Source: Gryganskiella cystojenkinii
Lineage: Eukaryota > Mortierellomycota > Mortierellomycetes > Mortierellales > Mortierellaceae
Direction of reading: 5' to 3'
Length of the DNA: 16,143 nucleotides
Assembly: GCA_015852425.1 (NCBI GenBank)
Contig: JAAAIG010000859.1
Span: 1-16,143 of the forward strand
Shown here: positions 7,458-15,768 of the stretch, in pieces
Numbering within the stretch: position 1 is the stretch's first letter
How the letters are laid out: each line of letters starts with the position of its first letter
Translations under genes and position numbers: made by a program
The notes under the pieces: model-generated
What the model was told of the DNA's origin: nothing
Seen by the model: the letters and a program-made list of their open reading frames with translations, nothing else
Databases searched by the model: none

Positions 7458-8199
7458 ACTGTAAACCCATTTTTACTAGGAGTTGGATAATATTGGATAT
7501 TATTGGCGTAGTGTATTAATAATTCCAGGTTATAAGTACTTGAAGTGGTCGTGTTACTCTAGGAAGGTGCGGGATTTGGATCATCGTTCTGAGAGAGTTA
7601 ATTTCTTCAATTCATGTGCAGAGGTGACTCTTGCGAGTATGAATAAATGAAGACGCCTTGAAAAGGTGTAAATTTGTTATAAGGACAAAGGAGACAAGTA
7701 AACGAGCGTTACAATGACCACAATATTACGCGTCTATCCTGGCTCCAGCGATTGCACTTGTCAAACTATGCTCTCGATCCTGTCTCGATCTATAATTCTC
7801 CGGCTCTTAAAATCTTATCCACAGTCCAGGAATCAGCTCCTACCACCGATAATATAACACGCCTCCGAAAATCGTCAGGCCCGATCACCGAGAGCAATCT
7901 CAGCAAGGTGCAACCGTCAAAGACCATCGCAAAAGATTGTGGTGCCTCAACCTTGAATACTTAAAATATGTTTCTTTCCAATAATGTCTTCGGAACGAAC
8001 AAAAAAATGAATTCATGGTATTTTGTAACATTTTTCTCTTTGGTGATTATATTTCATTTGATGAGATTACAAAAGCCTGCACAAGTATCGTGTACAAATC
8101 TCTTGCACTTGGCCTGGTTTCGAGTGCTCGGAAAGAAAACAAGGGACACGGGGCCTCAGTGACTCAAGGGCTTTAGACAAAGGAAGGATAACCCGCCGA
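7458..8199. other. Intergenic region with one minus-strand coding scrap
   Basis: Apart from the possible pseudogene fragment at 7709-7960, I see no gene. The DNA around 7480-7520 is AT-rich with a short repeated TTGGATATTATTGG-like pattern. The right part is the 3' flank of the minus-strand gene that ends at 8200. No clear AATAAA signal is found close to that stop. Confidence 0.4.
7709..7960 (-). pseudogene. Short unidentified coding fragment with two TAG stops
   Basis: On the minus strand an 84-codon stretch is open except for two TAG codons. It reads VFKVEAPQSFAMVFDGCTLL, later GPDDFRRRVILSVVGADSW and KILRAGEL, then, after TAG, IETGSRA and FDKCNRWSQ. The mix of hydrophobic and charged residues looks like protein rather than random DNA, and both stops could be former CAG codons. 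No ATG starts it and no family is recognised. The opposite strand also has a 70-codon frame, which looks less protein-like. Confidence 0.28.
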
Positions 8200-9603
8200 T
8201 CAACTACACCTCACCTCTTTCAAGCTCTCGACAAACTCGATCACCTCGGACATCAAGCGAATCATGGCGTTCAGCGCATCCAAGTTATCGACTTTGAGTT
8301 TTTTCACATTGCCCACGGGGTCGTAAAGATGAGACTCAAAAGATGTTGCATGAGCAAGGGGCTGGAACTGCAACGCCGTCATTTGCCGGATCAAAAGCTC
8401 TTCGCACTCCAGGATCTGAAGCGCATGCTTCTGGGTTTGCTGGAAATCCTTCTTGGTCAGTATCATCTTGGACCAACACCCAGCCGAGAACGTGGCCAGG
8501 AATCGAAACTTGAATCGAGAGAGCAGCTCCTTCACTTTGGTTCGTTTGTTGTTCAGTCCATCAAACAAAAAGCCTCTGTTGAAAGCGAGGTGTTCCTCGA
8601 TCAACAGGAAGTACGGGGTCACCCACCGGATTGTGCCACAGCCGAGACCCGTTCGAGAAGCTTGCGAGTCAAGCCTGCCAGCAACCGTCTTCGACCAGAT
8701 CTTGTAACTACGAACGGGAATCGGAGTAGCAGCGGCCGCAGTTGCAGCTTCTGCGTCAACTCGGCGGCTGCGAGACTCAAAGCAACGTACAAAACTATGA
8801 CCACTTCTTATCTTGGGAGCAGGAGTGGCAGCAGGGACGAATTCGTTCTCAAACACCTCGACTGGAATCCCAGCATACCAGCCTCGGCACTGAGTCAGTT
8901 CTTGGCCAGGACGAGCGTTCTTGATCCAGTGGTCCATTGCCAGCGCTCGAGCGACAATTTCGGCCTCGGTGACGGTCAAGACCTTGAGTGACTCTGCAAA
9001 ATCCATCAGATCCGAGATCGAGCGTACAAGCGCCCTCATCTTGTTCAACAGCACCATTTTGGGGTGTAGAGAAGCATCCGGTGACGGGTTTCGATCGAGG
9101 AAGGCGAAGTTGACCTGAGAGGACTCGAGAACAACGATAATTTTCTGGATCATCTCTGAGTAAGCTACTGAGACTTGAAGGCTCAAGGCAGTGTACCGTC
9201 TCATTGTCCCGCTGTCGGTCAGATTGATCTCGGTGATTTCCTCCAACACTTCACTCGATCGAATCGCCGTGGCTCGGGCAAGATGCAAAACGTCGAGTCG
9301 GGCTTTAGCTAAGTAAGTCAAAGCCACATCGAAGTTGGGAGTGCCGATGAGAAAGTCCGTAATGACGCCAAGAGGGAGGAGCGGGGAAAGGCCATGAGAC
9401 CCCGGTCCAAAGTTTCGAATCCGAAACTTGGGCTGGTGGCTGAAAGGTTGCTCAGGCGGAACTAGGGTTGAGTTGGTCGTCAGGGACGGCATCGGTTCGT
9501 TTGGCGGTCCTTGGTTTATTTTCGGATCGAATGGTGAGAACTGAAGGCCAGCTGTGGTGGAACTATTGAGGAAACGGTCCATGATGTGGTCTTGCGTAGA
9601 CAT
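8200..9603 (-). CDS. Hypothetical protein, 467 residues, with an internal duplication
   Basis: This is a single intact frame with an ATG in a good context and a TATA-like box about 180 bases upstream. I do not recognise a known domain. Residues 1-70 are Pro/Ser/Thr-rich and probably disordered. Two alpha-helical halves follow, about 86-208 and 343-463. They share a diagnostic end: LLNKMRALVRSISDLMDFAE then SLKVLT (186-210) in the first, LNAMIRLMSEVIEFVESLKE (444-463) in the second, suggesting an ancient duplication. Between them is a linker with WIKNARPGQELTQCRGWYAG and an Ala/Arg-rich stretch (267-300). No signal peptide or membrane segment is seen. Eleven bases after the second half the frame stops at TGA. 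The reverse strand has a 220-codon frame that is a shadow. A role in protein-protein contacts would fit the helical make-up, but no function can be assigned. Confidence 0.8.
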   Translation of the reverse strand: MSTQDHIMDRFLNSSTTAGLQFSPFDPKINQGPPNEPMPSLTTNSTLVPPEQPFSHQPKFRIRNFGPGSHGLSPLLPLGVITDFLIGTPNFDVALTYLAKARLDVLHLARATAIRSSEVLEEITEINLTDSGTMRRYTALSLQVSVAYSEMIQKIIVVLESSQVNFAFLDRNPSPDASLHPKMVLLNKMRALVRSISDLMDFAESLKVLTVTEAEIVARALAMDHWIKNARPGQELTQCRGWYAGIPVEVFENEFVPAATPAPKIRSGHSFVRCFESRSRRVDAEAATAAAATPIPVRSYKIWSKTVAGRLDSQASRTGLGCGTIRWVTPYFLLIEEHLAFNRGFLFDGLNNKRTKVKELLSRFKFRFLATFSAGCWSKMILTKKDFQQTQKHALQILECEELLIRQMTALQFQPLAHATSFESHLYDPVGNVKKLKVDNLDALNAMIRLMSEVIEFVESLKEVRCS

Positions 9604-10344
9604 GGCGTGGGAAGAGGACGAGAAGTCTGTGGTTTCTTGTTATCTGAAGTGAAATGAATGCAATGGAAATTGAAAATCAGATGAGAGACTAGAACCGGCT
9701 GACGGGGATGTAGGAGGAAAATTGGGGAGAAGAATGTAATGAACTACGGGAGGATGGGGCGATCCGAGATTCTCTTTTTTATAACTAAAATGAAGGTGAT
9801 GGTGATAAAACGATTGTAATATCCGCTAACAAGGCAGTCTAAAAAGGACAAATGTGAATCAAATAGGATTGATTCCTCCGTTAGTTACATGTGAGACTGC
9901 AATGTGTCCAAAGATCAACTCACTGTGCCCGCGGAGCGCTTAAAGAGTGAAGAAGCGAGCTTGCTTGAAGAAGACCTTGGTTGATCGACATTATCTTGGC
10001 ATATTTTCATGTACCCATATTTTGAATCCGAGTCGGGTTGCTCGATTGAGTGCCAATGGTCTATGAGTGAGTGTATTTGATGGGCTGAAAAAAAAAATCG
10101 TCATCTGTCGTCTTACATGAAAGCCATGTATCTCATTAACGTTCAAGCGAAGAGCTACAGTATTATCTTGGTTTTTTATTTGAGTGTACGTGGCTATAAT
10201 TTTAATGAAAGAACGGTGGACGTATGTTGTTGAGAATTGTTTTTCTTTTATTACTTCCGAGCTTCTCCATTCTTATTAGCTTGATCACACTCAATGTCTA
10301 ATCCTGCCACTAACGTCTCCTCCCCTTACCTCTCTCACATCTGA
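9604..10344. other. Promoter side of the 467-residue gene and empty flank
   Basis: The left 180 bases are the leader and core promoter of the minus-strand gene. From about 9790 to 10344 I see no coding frame, RNA gene or repeat of note; the DNA is AT-rich and ordinary. The left limit of the LINE fragment is uncertain and may extend into this stretch. Confidence 0.45.
9775..9783 (-). promoter_or_regulatory. TATA box-like TATAAAAAA of the 467-residue gene
   Basis: On the minus strand TATAAAAAA lies about 170-180 bases before the ATG at 9603. The stretch between is C/T-rich and includes an ACTTCAGATAACAAG leader. This is a plausible core promoter with a long leader. Confidence 0.45.
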
Positions 10345-11188
10345 GCTGTACCTGGCACGCCTGCAAGAGACGTGTCTCCAAAGGCCATCGATCACCAGAA
10401 AGAAATCTCTACTTTGGCGACCCTTACATAGCCTCAACGGCTAGTTCCACCACCTCAAAGTCTATGACGAACTCACTACCGTTTTCTCTCCCATCACTCC
10501 ACACAACTTCTACTTCTCTCGGGTTGCACCCTCTTACGCCATGCCCGACTTTCATTTCACTGAGTAACTACCACTCTCCTCTGCCCGGGTTCGATGTAGC
10601 CAAATATATATCATCTGCAGCCATACCCTGGACCCTGAGCTCGCCATTATCCAAGGAAAACCGGTCCACATCGCCAGACCAGTGGGACACCTAAGTATAC
10701 GACACTGACGGACTCGAGGGACATTTAGAAGATGAAGGCAGGTATGGACACAGATTGGCAACCAACGCCAGCTACACGGTCAAAGTTACAACTCAGTTCT
10801 CAGATCTCGATCATTCGTAAATGACACTCTGGTACTGGCACCCCTTCGCTTTTCAACCACACAAGGCTCAAACCATGGTGGTCTTTCTCCTGGCAACCTG
10901 TGATGATTGAGCCCATCGACTGATATCAATCGCACTTGCAGTCGGACCACAGCTCACTCCGCCAACTCAAAGCACCTTTGTCTACTCATCCAAACAGCGC
11001 CTGCTGAGGGTTGACGTCATGGTACCATGGTTGAAATATCTCGATTCTGGAAGGCGATTATCCACTACAAGGCTAGGACGATCTGGTGACGACTGCTGCA
11101 GGGCAAGATCGCCACAGATGTCCTAAGAACCCGACTCTGGAGGCAGCAACAACAATTGCCAGCATGTCGTATCTGTCAGCACCCGTAG
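10345..11188 (+). mobile_element. Decayed LINE (non-LTR) retrotransposon fragment, 3' half of ORF2
   Basis: Pieces in different forward frames match the C-terminal part of a LINE ORF2 protein. YLARLQETCLQRPSITRKKS starts the recognisable part near 10349. From 10695 VYDTDGLEGHLEDEGRYGHR followed by LATNASYTV resembles the LINE RNase H start, where VYTDGSLEGH...GYGW is usual. Near 10951 LTPPTQSTFVYSSKQRLLRV and VPWLKYL follow. From 11042 RFWKAIIHYKARTIW, a TGA, RLLQGKIATDVLRTRLW and LPACRIC form the zinc-knuckle-like (zf-RVT) end, with the first Cys pair of C-x-x-C. The order on one strand supports one element. Frame changes and stops show it is dead. No 3' tail or target-site duplication was found, and the RT domain itself is missing or too decayed to see. 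Confidence 0.62.
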
Positions 11189-11247
11189 TGAGCATCATTG
11201 ACGGAGGATTGAGTTTCCTTCCCTTGTTTCAATCTGTCTTTAGTCAC

Positions 11248-11253
11248 TTTATT
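11248..11253 (-). terminator. Candidate poly(A) signal AATAAA
   Basis: On the minus strand AATAAA lies about 115 bases after the TGA stop of the spliced three-module gene. Spacing and sequence suit a cleavage signal for that transcript. Confidence 0.5.
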
Positions 11254-11368
11254 GGTTTTCTTTTGCACAAATAATATTTTTATGAAATCAATCGCGGACT
11301 TGAGCGCAGAATTAACCATAAAGGACTCTGTTGGCACACAATCCTCTTTTTTCATTGTGTCGTTCCTG

Positions 11369-13191
11369 TCACTCGGGCGAAAATACGCTGGGGAGTCGAG
11401 TAGCAAGATACTGAAGAGGATTGGTCCCTACCATAGCCGAGGTCTTCTCATCACCGGTTACATCCGGTTTGGATGGATTACTCTTTTCGATAGGATCCAA
11501 AACTGTAATTATCAAAAAGAGTTCATTAGTAAGAAATTGCACATAAAAGTGAGCAGAGAGTAAAACAAGATATTGAGGCGAAATATACACGGGCAGATAG
11601 CAGATATTTCTTATTCTCCATAGTCGTGCTTTTTTCTTGGAACTTACCAAGATCTTCGTCGCTCCCAAAAATTTCCCAAACACAATAATCACCTCCTCGC
11701 CCTTCTTCGTACCGTCTTAAGTTGTAATTGCCCATCAGCCGCAGACCCCATTTTTGCGTCGACACGGGCAAGTTCTCGTCTTCGACACTCTCGCGCCAGA
11801 TTTCTTCCAGATGGTTGAGCGCTTTTGCGAACTCTGAGTCAGTTGTTGTACTACGTGTGGCACTCGGTTCAAGTTGACAGGTCATGAGCTTTTCCCACAT
11901 CCATAAAAATTCCCGGCTCCTTGGATAAGCGATTCTCTGCATTGCGAAAAGGGACCAAAAATGATGTAAGAGGACCTCTTCCTCGTCCGTAATTGTCGAC
12001 GAGAGCTCCGCTGGAAGCGAAGGAGGAGTAGTGGCCTTCTCAGAAAGCGACGACGGTGAAAGCGGTGATACCAGGGATAAAGATGAAACTGACAAGGCGG
12101 TCACAGATAAGGTCAGAGAAAGGGAGGAGGCTGGGGAATGTGGAGGTAATGTTGGCTGGATCAGGTGACGACGGAAATCGTTTTGTTGTTCTAGAAATGT
12201 CCGTTTTTTACCCATACTCGGGCAAGCGCACGTTTCAAGAGGCAGCATGACTCTGAGCATGTGATTGTGCCAAAGCATCTCCAGCCGCTTCTTGATACGA
12301 CGTTGCATTGCTGGCGACTGCTTGAATTCCCCATCTGACCTTTGACCCTGAATAAACTTTTTCAAATTCGCGGCGAATGCGAACATGTGCTCCTCTGGTA
12401 GCCTCCGCAAAGGATAAAACATTATCCAGAGACCCAGTAATGTATCAGCCTCGTTCGAGAGCATCGGTGGGAAAGGGTGTGAAGGCGAGAGAGACGGATG
12501 AAGGAGTCGTCGCAGTTGGTTGTGCTTCTCAGAGAATGTTGCTGTAGTACTATGTCGAACGGCGTCCTTATTGTCAGGGGCTATGTAATCGCAGTTGTCA
12601 ATGATGGAAGGTAGAGGTGGTTATATTGCGATGCGTGAAAACGACCACACACATACAACTCAAAGATGTCCACCACTTGGAGCACAGGGTTATCCTTGTT
12701 TTCCAATGAGTATGCATAATTCATCACGTACCCTCCATGGTAGGTGCCAGTAGCGTTTCAGAGGCATCTAGAATCTCTGGCGACTGCCAGAAGAAAAATG
12801 CTTCGATGTCGCGCTTGCTAGCCCTGGAAACCTCGGGTGAGAGACTCCTGTCGAGAGGAATATCTGGCCAGAGCGTGTCGATCCTCGCTTGGGCCAAATT
12901 CAATTTTGCTTGAGGAGTCGGAACACCTTGAGGACATTGGCCGTCTATCAAAAAGAGGACGGCTTCCAGTGCTTGCACATTTTGAGGATACGAAGTTCGA
13001 GACATTATGAAGAGAGTCCAGGCTTGCGTCAGTATAGGACGTTCCTCATCTGTCACACGCCCAAGCGGGACCCATGGAAATATGGTGGGTGGTCGGAGTA
13101 GAAGGCGAAGGAGGTTATTCTGTTCGAGGTACGTAGGAGCTTTAGGAGCTCCCCCAGCTGCAAGTAACAGGTCTTTCTGGCTTGACGACAT
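11369..13191 (-). CDS. Three-module protein, spliced, paralogous to the gene at 5394-5885
   Basis: Three minus-strand exons, 13191-12732, 12541-11648 and 11502-11369, join in frame into 495 codons. Both introns are phase 1. The product holds three copies of the unknown module seen singly at 5394-5885. Module 1 (about 20-135) has YLEQNNLLRLLL, TDEERPILTQAWTLF, SRTSYP and LAQARIDTLW. Module 2 (about 155-250) has FSEKHNQLRRLLHPSL, SNEADTLLGLWIMF and IKKRLEMLW. Module 3 (about 268-410) has FLEQQNDFRRHLIQPTL, DEEEVLLHHFWSLF, RIAYP and ALNHLEEIW, split by a Ser/Leu/Pro-rich insert (292-337). The C-terminal 44 residues come from the last exon. Without splicing, module 2 would lose its conserved start, which lies before the ATG at 12464. 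No signal peptide or membrane segment is seen. The ATG at 13191 follows a C/T-rich leader. The function is unknown; repeated modules suggest a scaffold or multivalent binding role. The splice model is inferred from sequence only. Confidence 0.78.
11503..11647 (-). other. Intron 2 of the three-module gene
   Basis: On the minus strand the intron begins GTAAGT and ends ATTACAG, with TTACTAATG, close to the TACTAAC branch consensus, about 20 bases before the acceptor. It is 145 bases long. The split codon is G|TT (Val), so the reading frame passes from the DEDL end of exon 2 into LDPIEKSNPSK of exon 3. Reading through would instead add about 40 residues of poor-looking sequence. Confidence 0.8.
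12542..12731 (-). other. Intron 1 of the three-module gene
   Basis: On the minus strand the intron begins GTACGT and ends TACTACAG, with a CTGAC branch-like motif about 40 bases upstream of the acceptor. It is 190 bases long. The codon G|CA (Ala) spans the junction, joining TME of exon 1 to TFSEKHN of exon 2. This restores the conserved F-x-x-H/Q-N start of module 2. A second GTATGT donor inside the intron could mark an alternative exon, but I see no need for it. Confidence 0.75.
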
Positions 13192-13596
13192 GAATGGAGG
13201 AATGTTTCAAGGAATAAGAGAATAGTGAAAAAGGAAGGGTGGCCAGAGTTGAGTGTGTGAAAAGAGTGAGCAGAAAATCAAAAGCAGTGCATGAGGAAAA
13301 ACAAGTCATGGGAAGCGGAGACCTTTTCCGTTGATTGTTCCCGTTTGACTTCAGGGAATTTTTTTTTTTTTTTTTTGGTTCCATCAGCAGGACAGATGGC
13401 ACAGATCTAAATTTCGAGACAGAGCATGTTACACAACAAAACATCTCTGTCACTGGGAAAGTTAAGGTTTCCCGCTATTGTTATCGACATTGTTTGTGTC
13501 TGATTGGCGGCTTTGGCTGCCTCAGAGTCGCGTTATTGTTAATGGCTTTGCATTTTTTTTTCGCTTACTTGTTGTCCAGAATAAACTGAGAGACGT
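13192..13596. other. Promoter side of the three-module gene and poly(T) tract
   Basis: The left part is the leader of the minus-strand three-module gene, C/T-rich on that strand (for example CTTCCTTTTTCACTATTCTC). A pure run of 18 T lies at 13359-13376. I see no gene in the rest. Confidence 0.5.
13359..13376 (-). repeat. A18 homopolymer on the minus strand
   Basis: Eighteen T on the plus strand read as a pure A18 run on the minus strand, at the downstream end of the minus-strand coding remnant at 13597-15768. It could be the poly(A) tail of a retroposed sequence or a simple promoter poly(dA:dT) tract for the neighbouring three-module gene. No target-site duplication is obvious. Confidence 0.6.
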
Positions 13597-15118
13597 TCAA
13601 GTTGTGAGTCGCACTGGAATGAAGCTGTGTTGAAGAGAAGCAGAAGAGCCATTGCAGCTGCTCCCCTGAGAAAGGCCGGCATTTTCATAGTCGTGGTTCT
13701 TAAGCGAGACTGTCCGTGTTTGTTGCGACGGACAGGTACAAAGGTACAAATATTCGGGATGAGGTGACGTCCGATTGTCGTCGTAGTTCCGAAGTCCAGG
13801 TGGATATCGATCAACGGATCGATACTTGAAGGTGTAACTGCCAGGATCTCCTTGTTGATAGTAGTAATATTTTTACTGGAAATATTTTTGACCGTGCCTA
13901 TCGTGCGTGTCTACGTGATGCCGCTGATTATAGTACAATTGAAGAACTGACAATGGTGTGGGTCAGCGTTTTCAGAAGCACAACGTTGTTGCTGTTCCTG
14001 ATCGGTCATCCTTGGCGGGTTATGGTCAAACCCCAACCGTGAGTAAAGAGTCCGGAACCAGTGATCTAGAGTGCTTTTGATACCGAGAGTATCTGGCTAC
14101 GCCACTGTCGTACTGGCATGCTCTGTCCATTTGATCAAGAATTTGAATTTGACCACTGAGTTCTGGCTGAGAGCATTGTTGTCGAGGTGGATAGTAGTTG
14201 AGGCGGAAGTTGATCTTGTCCACTTCAGTCTGCTGGTACTCTGGATACTCTTTATTGGAGTCGTAAGACTGACTATATTGAACATCCACTCCGCCTAATA
14301 GTACTAACGGACGAATCGTGTGGCGGGTGGTTGTCTTTGGTCACTCGGACGCTCTGGTGCAAAACCAACGTCGTGGCCTTCAATATGGCCCTGGCGGCGA
14401 GCCTTGTTATTTATTGTTATCGTTTGTGTCGTGGAGGTTGTTATTGCTGTTGGTGCTGTTAGTGTTGTTCCTGCCTACTCCCACGCTAGAGCTAAAGTGG
14501 CATTGACCATCACGGTTTGCCGCGGCTTGATGTTCAAACCCACGAGCAGCGGATCTTGTTGGGAACAACCCCCAGGCGAAAGAATAGGACCAGCTGGTTG
14601 TTGCCGATCATGTTGAGATGTAGTTAGCCTGACAAATGAAGGCATGCATGATTTCGTTCGCGTCGCTTTCCCTTTTCTTCTCTCTCTTCCTTCAGATGCT
14701 CCTTTTGCTCATGTGCAGTGGCCGTTTTGTCTACTAGAACGATTGCATTTTCACTATGATTTTGAATGTAGTGGGGCAGGAGAGCCACAGGGGAGGTGAT
14801 GACAATGAGGCAGCCCTTAGTCTGGTGGAAGGCATTCATGTTGGTATCTGCCGTACGCTTACCTTCAATGACCCTTGCGTGGAGAACTTGACTGAATAAC
14901 TGTAGATTCTAGGCGGCTGTTGTCGCTGTTTTGCTGTTGCTCGTGGGGAGTGTGCCAGATGCAGAGGAAGATGAGCTGTTGTCGCGTTCATGAATAAGAG
15001 CAATGACAGGCTTCGAGGTGTTGGATTGATTTCTGGGATGTCTGTTTTCGAGAGTCAAGAAAAAATGAAGAAAATGGTCGGTGGCTGCGCTTTGATGTTG
15101 AATTGTAATCGACTGGGA
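13597..15118 (-). pseudogene. Low-complexity N/Q/S/T/Y-rich coding remnant
   Basis: On the minus strand long open frames follow each other. Frame A (15118-14624) reads SITIQHQSAATDHFLHFFLT, HERDNSSSSSASGTLPTSNS, then TAG at 14911, LFSQVLHARVIEGKRTADTN, FHQTKGCLIVITSPVALLPH and KEHLKEEREEKGKRRE. Frame B (about 14690-14304) has QHDRQQPAGPILSPGGCSQQ, then TAG at 14477, TTLTAPTAITTSTTQTITIN, HDVGFAPERPSDQRQPPATR and a TAG. Frame C (14303-14026) has SQSYDSNKEYPEYQQTEVD and INFRLNYYPPRQQCSQPELS. Frame D (13872-13597) has YYYYQQGDPGSYTFKYRSVD and RYPPGLRNYDDNRTS. The shared polar, repeat-like composition suggests one gene of at least 450 codons, broken by frameshifts and TAG codons, perhaps former CAG in a Gln-rich protein. 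A live multi-exon gene is possible but no convincing introns were found. The family is unknown. Confidence 0.42.
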
Positions 15119-15174
15119 CTAATAGTCGAAGAGGTTAACCATAACCGCCGAACGGTATGCATCCTGGGATGGAG

Positions 15175-15768
15175 TCATCCTGATCTTCCTGACCTTGACA
15201 TGATGGCCACTGTAGGTAATTCAAGCTTAGTAGTTCTAGACTCTTGGTTGTGCGTCCTGGATGTTGCTTGACGCCCAAAAGTCCTTGCCGTCTTTGCCAA
15301 GTGGTCGCATGGGGTTGTTGATCGTCCTGGGTTGATGACAATAATAGGGCGATGGCCCCGTCCGTGCAATAGCTTATCGACTCCAAAGGACGCCGCATTA
15401 GACCCAGAACATGTGGTCGGCCTCAAATACCTTTCTCCAATGGAGCCGAATACATCTTCGATGTATCTCTTCCCGTCCACGGAGTGTTCATACTCGCTGG
15501 TTCCTGAAATCGACAGCCAACCTTTGACAGTAATGTAATGGAGGCACTGAACGGAGGGGCGGTGGTGAGTGAAAAGATGCTTTATCTCATAGTCCTCCGT
15601 GTGGCGCAACGTTACGGCTGTTATTGTCGATGGCCCTGGATGGCAATCAGGGATACAAACCGAAGATAAAATCAAGGGTGGACTTTTGAACAAAAAAAAA
15701 TCGACTCGAAACCCAGCTGCACTCGCTTCAGGTGAAAATAAAGTTTGATTGGTAGGGTGGGATCTCAC
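15175..15768 (-). pseudogene. Unidentified coding frame, likely upstream part of the same remnant
   Basis: A 198-codon frame lacks an internal ATG before its last codons and opens only with GTG, so it cannot be a complete eukaryotic gene. Its middle looks protein-like: TAVTLRHTEDYEIKHLFTHH, YITVKGWLSISGTSEYEHSV, GKRYIEDVFGSIGERYLRPT and FGVDKLLHGRGHRP. It ends at a TGA about 55 bases before frame A of the neighbouring remnant opens. A weak acceptor-like CTATTAG precedes frame A, but I found no good matching donor. It may be an exon or a decayed part of the same gene, or a separate relic. The first 40 or so codons look non-coding. Confidence 0.33.

Noticed and set aside
8329..8991. A 220-codon plus-strand frame
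   Set aside because: It lies inside the longer intact minus-strand gene, which has a proper ATG, a TATA-like box and a coherent protein. The plus frame is a shadow.
10578..10600. A GGTTCGA tRNA B-box-like motif
   Set aside because: No A box, anticodon arm or acceptor stem can be formed around it. It lies inside the LINE fragment.
11526..12464. A stand-alone 312-codon gene starting at the ATG at 12464
   Set aside because: The frame runs upstream of that ATG through conserved module residues to a splice acceptor, and its end contains a retained intron with perfect signals. The spliced model explains both.
13335..13589. A plus-strand frame with poly-Phe from the T18 run
   Set aside because: It is a by-product of the homopolymer and has no coding-like composition beyond it.
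14990..15271. A 93-codon plus-strand frame with an ATG
   Set aside because: The opposite strand carries the long low-complexity frames, and this frame has no clear leader or motif. It is kept only as a weak alternative.
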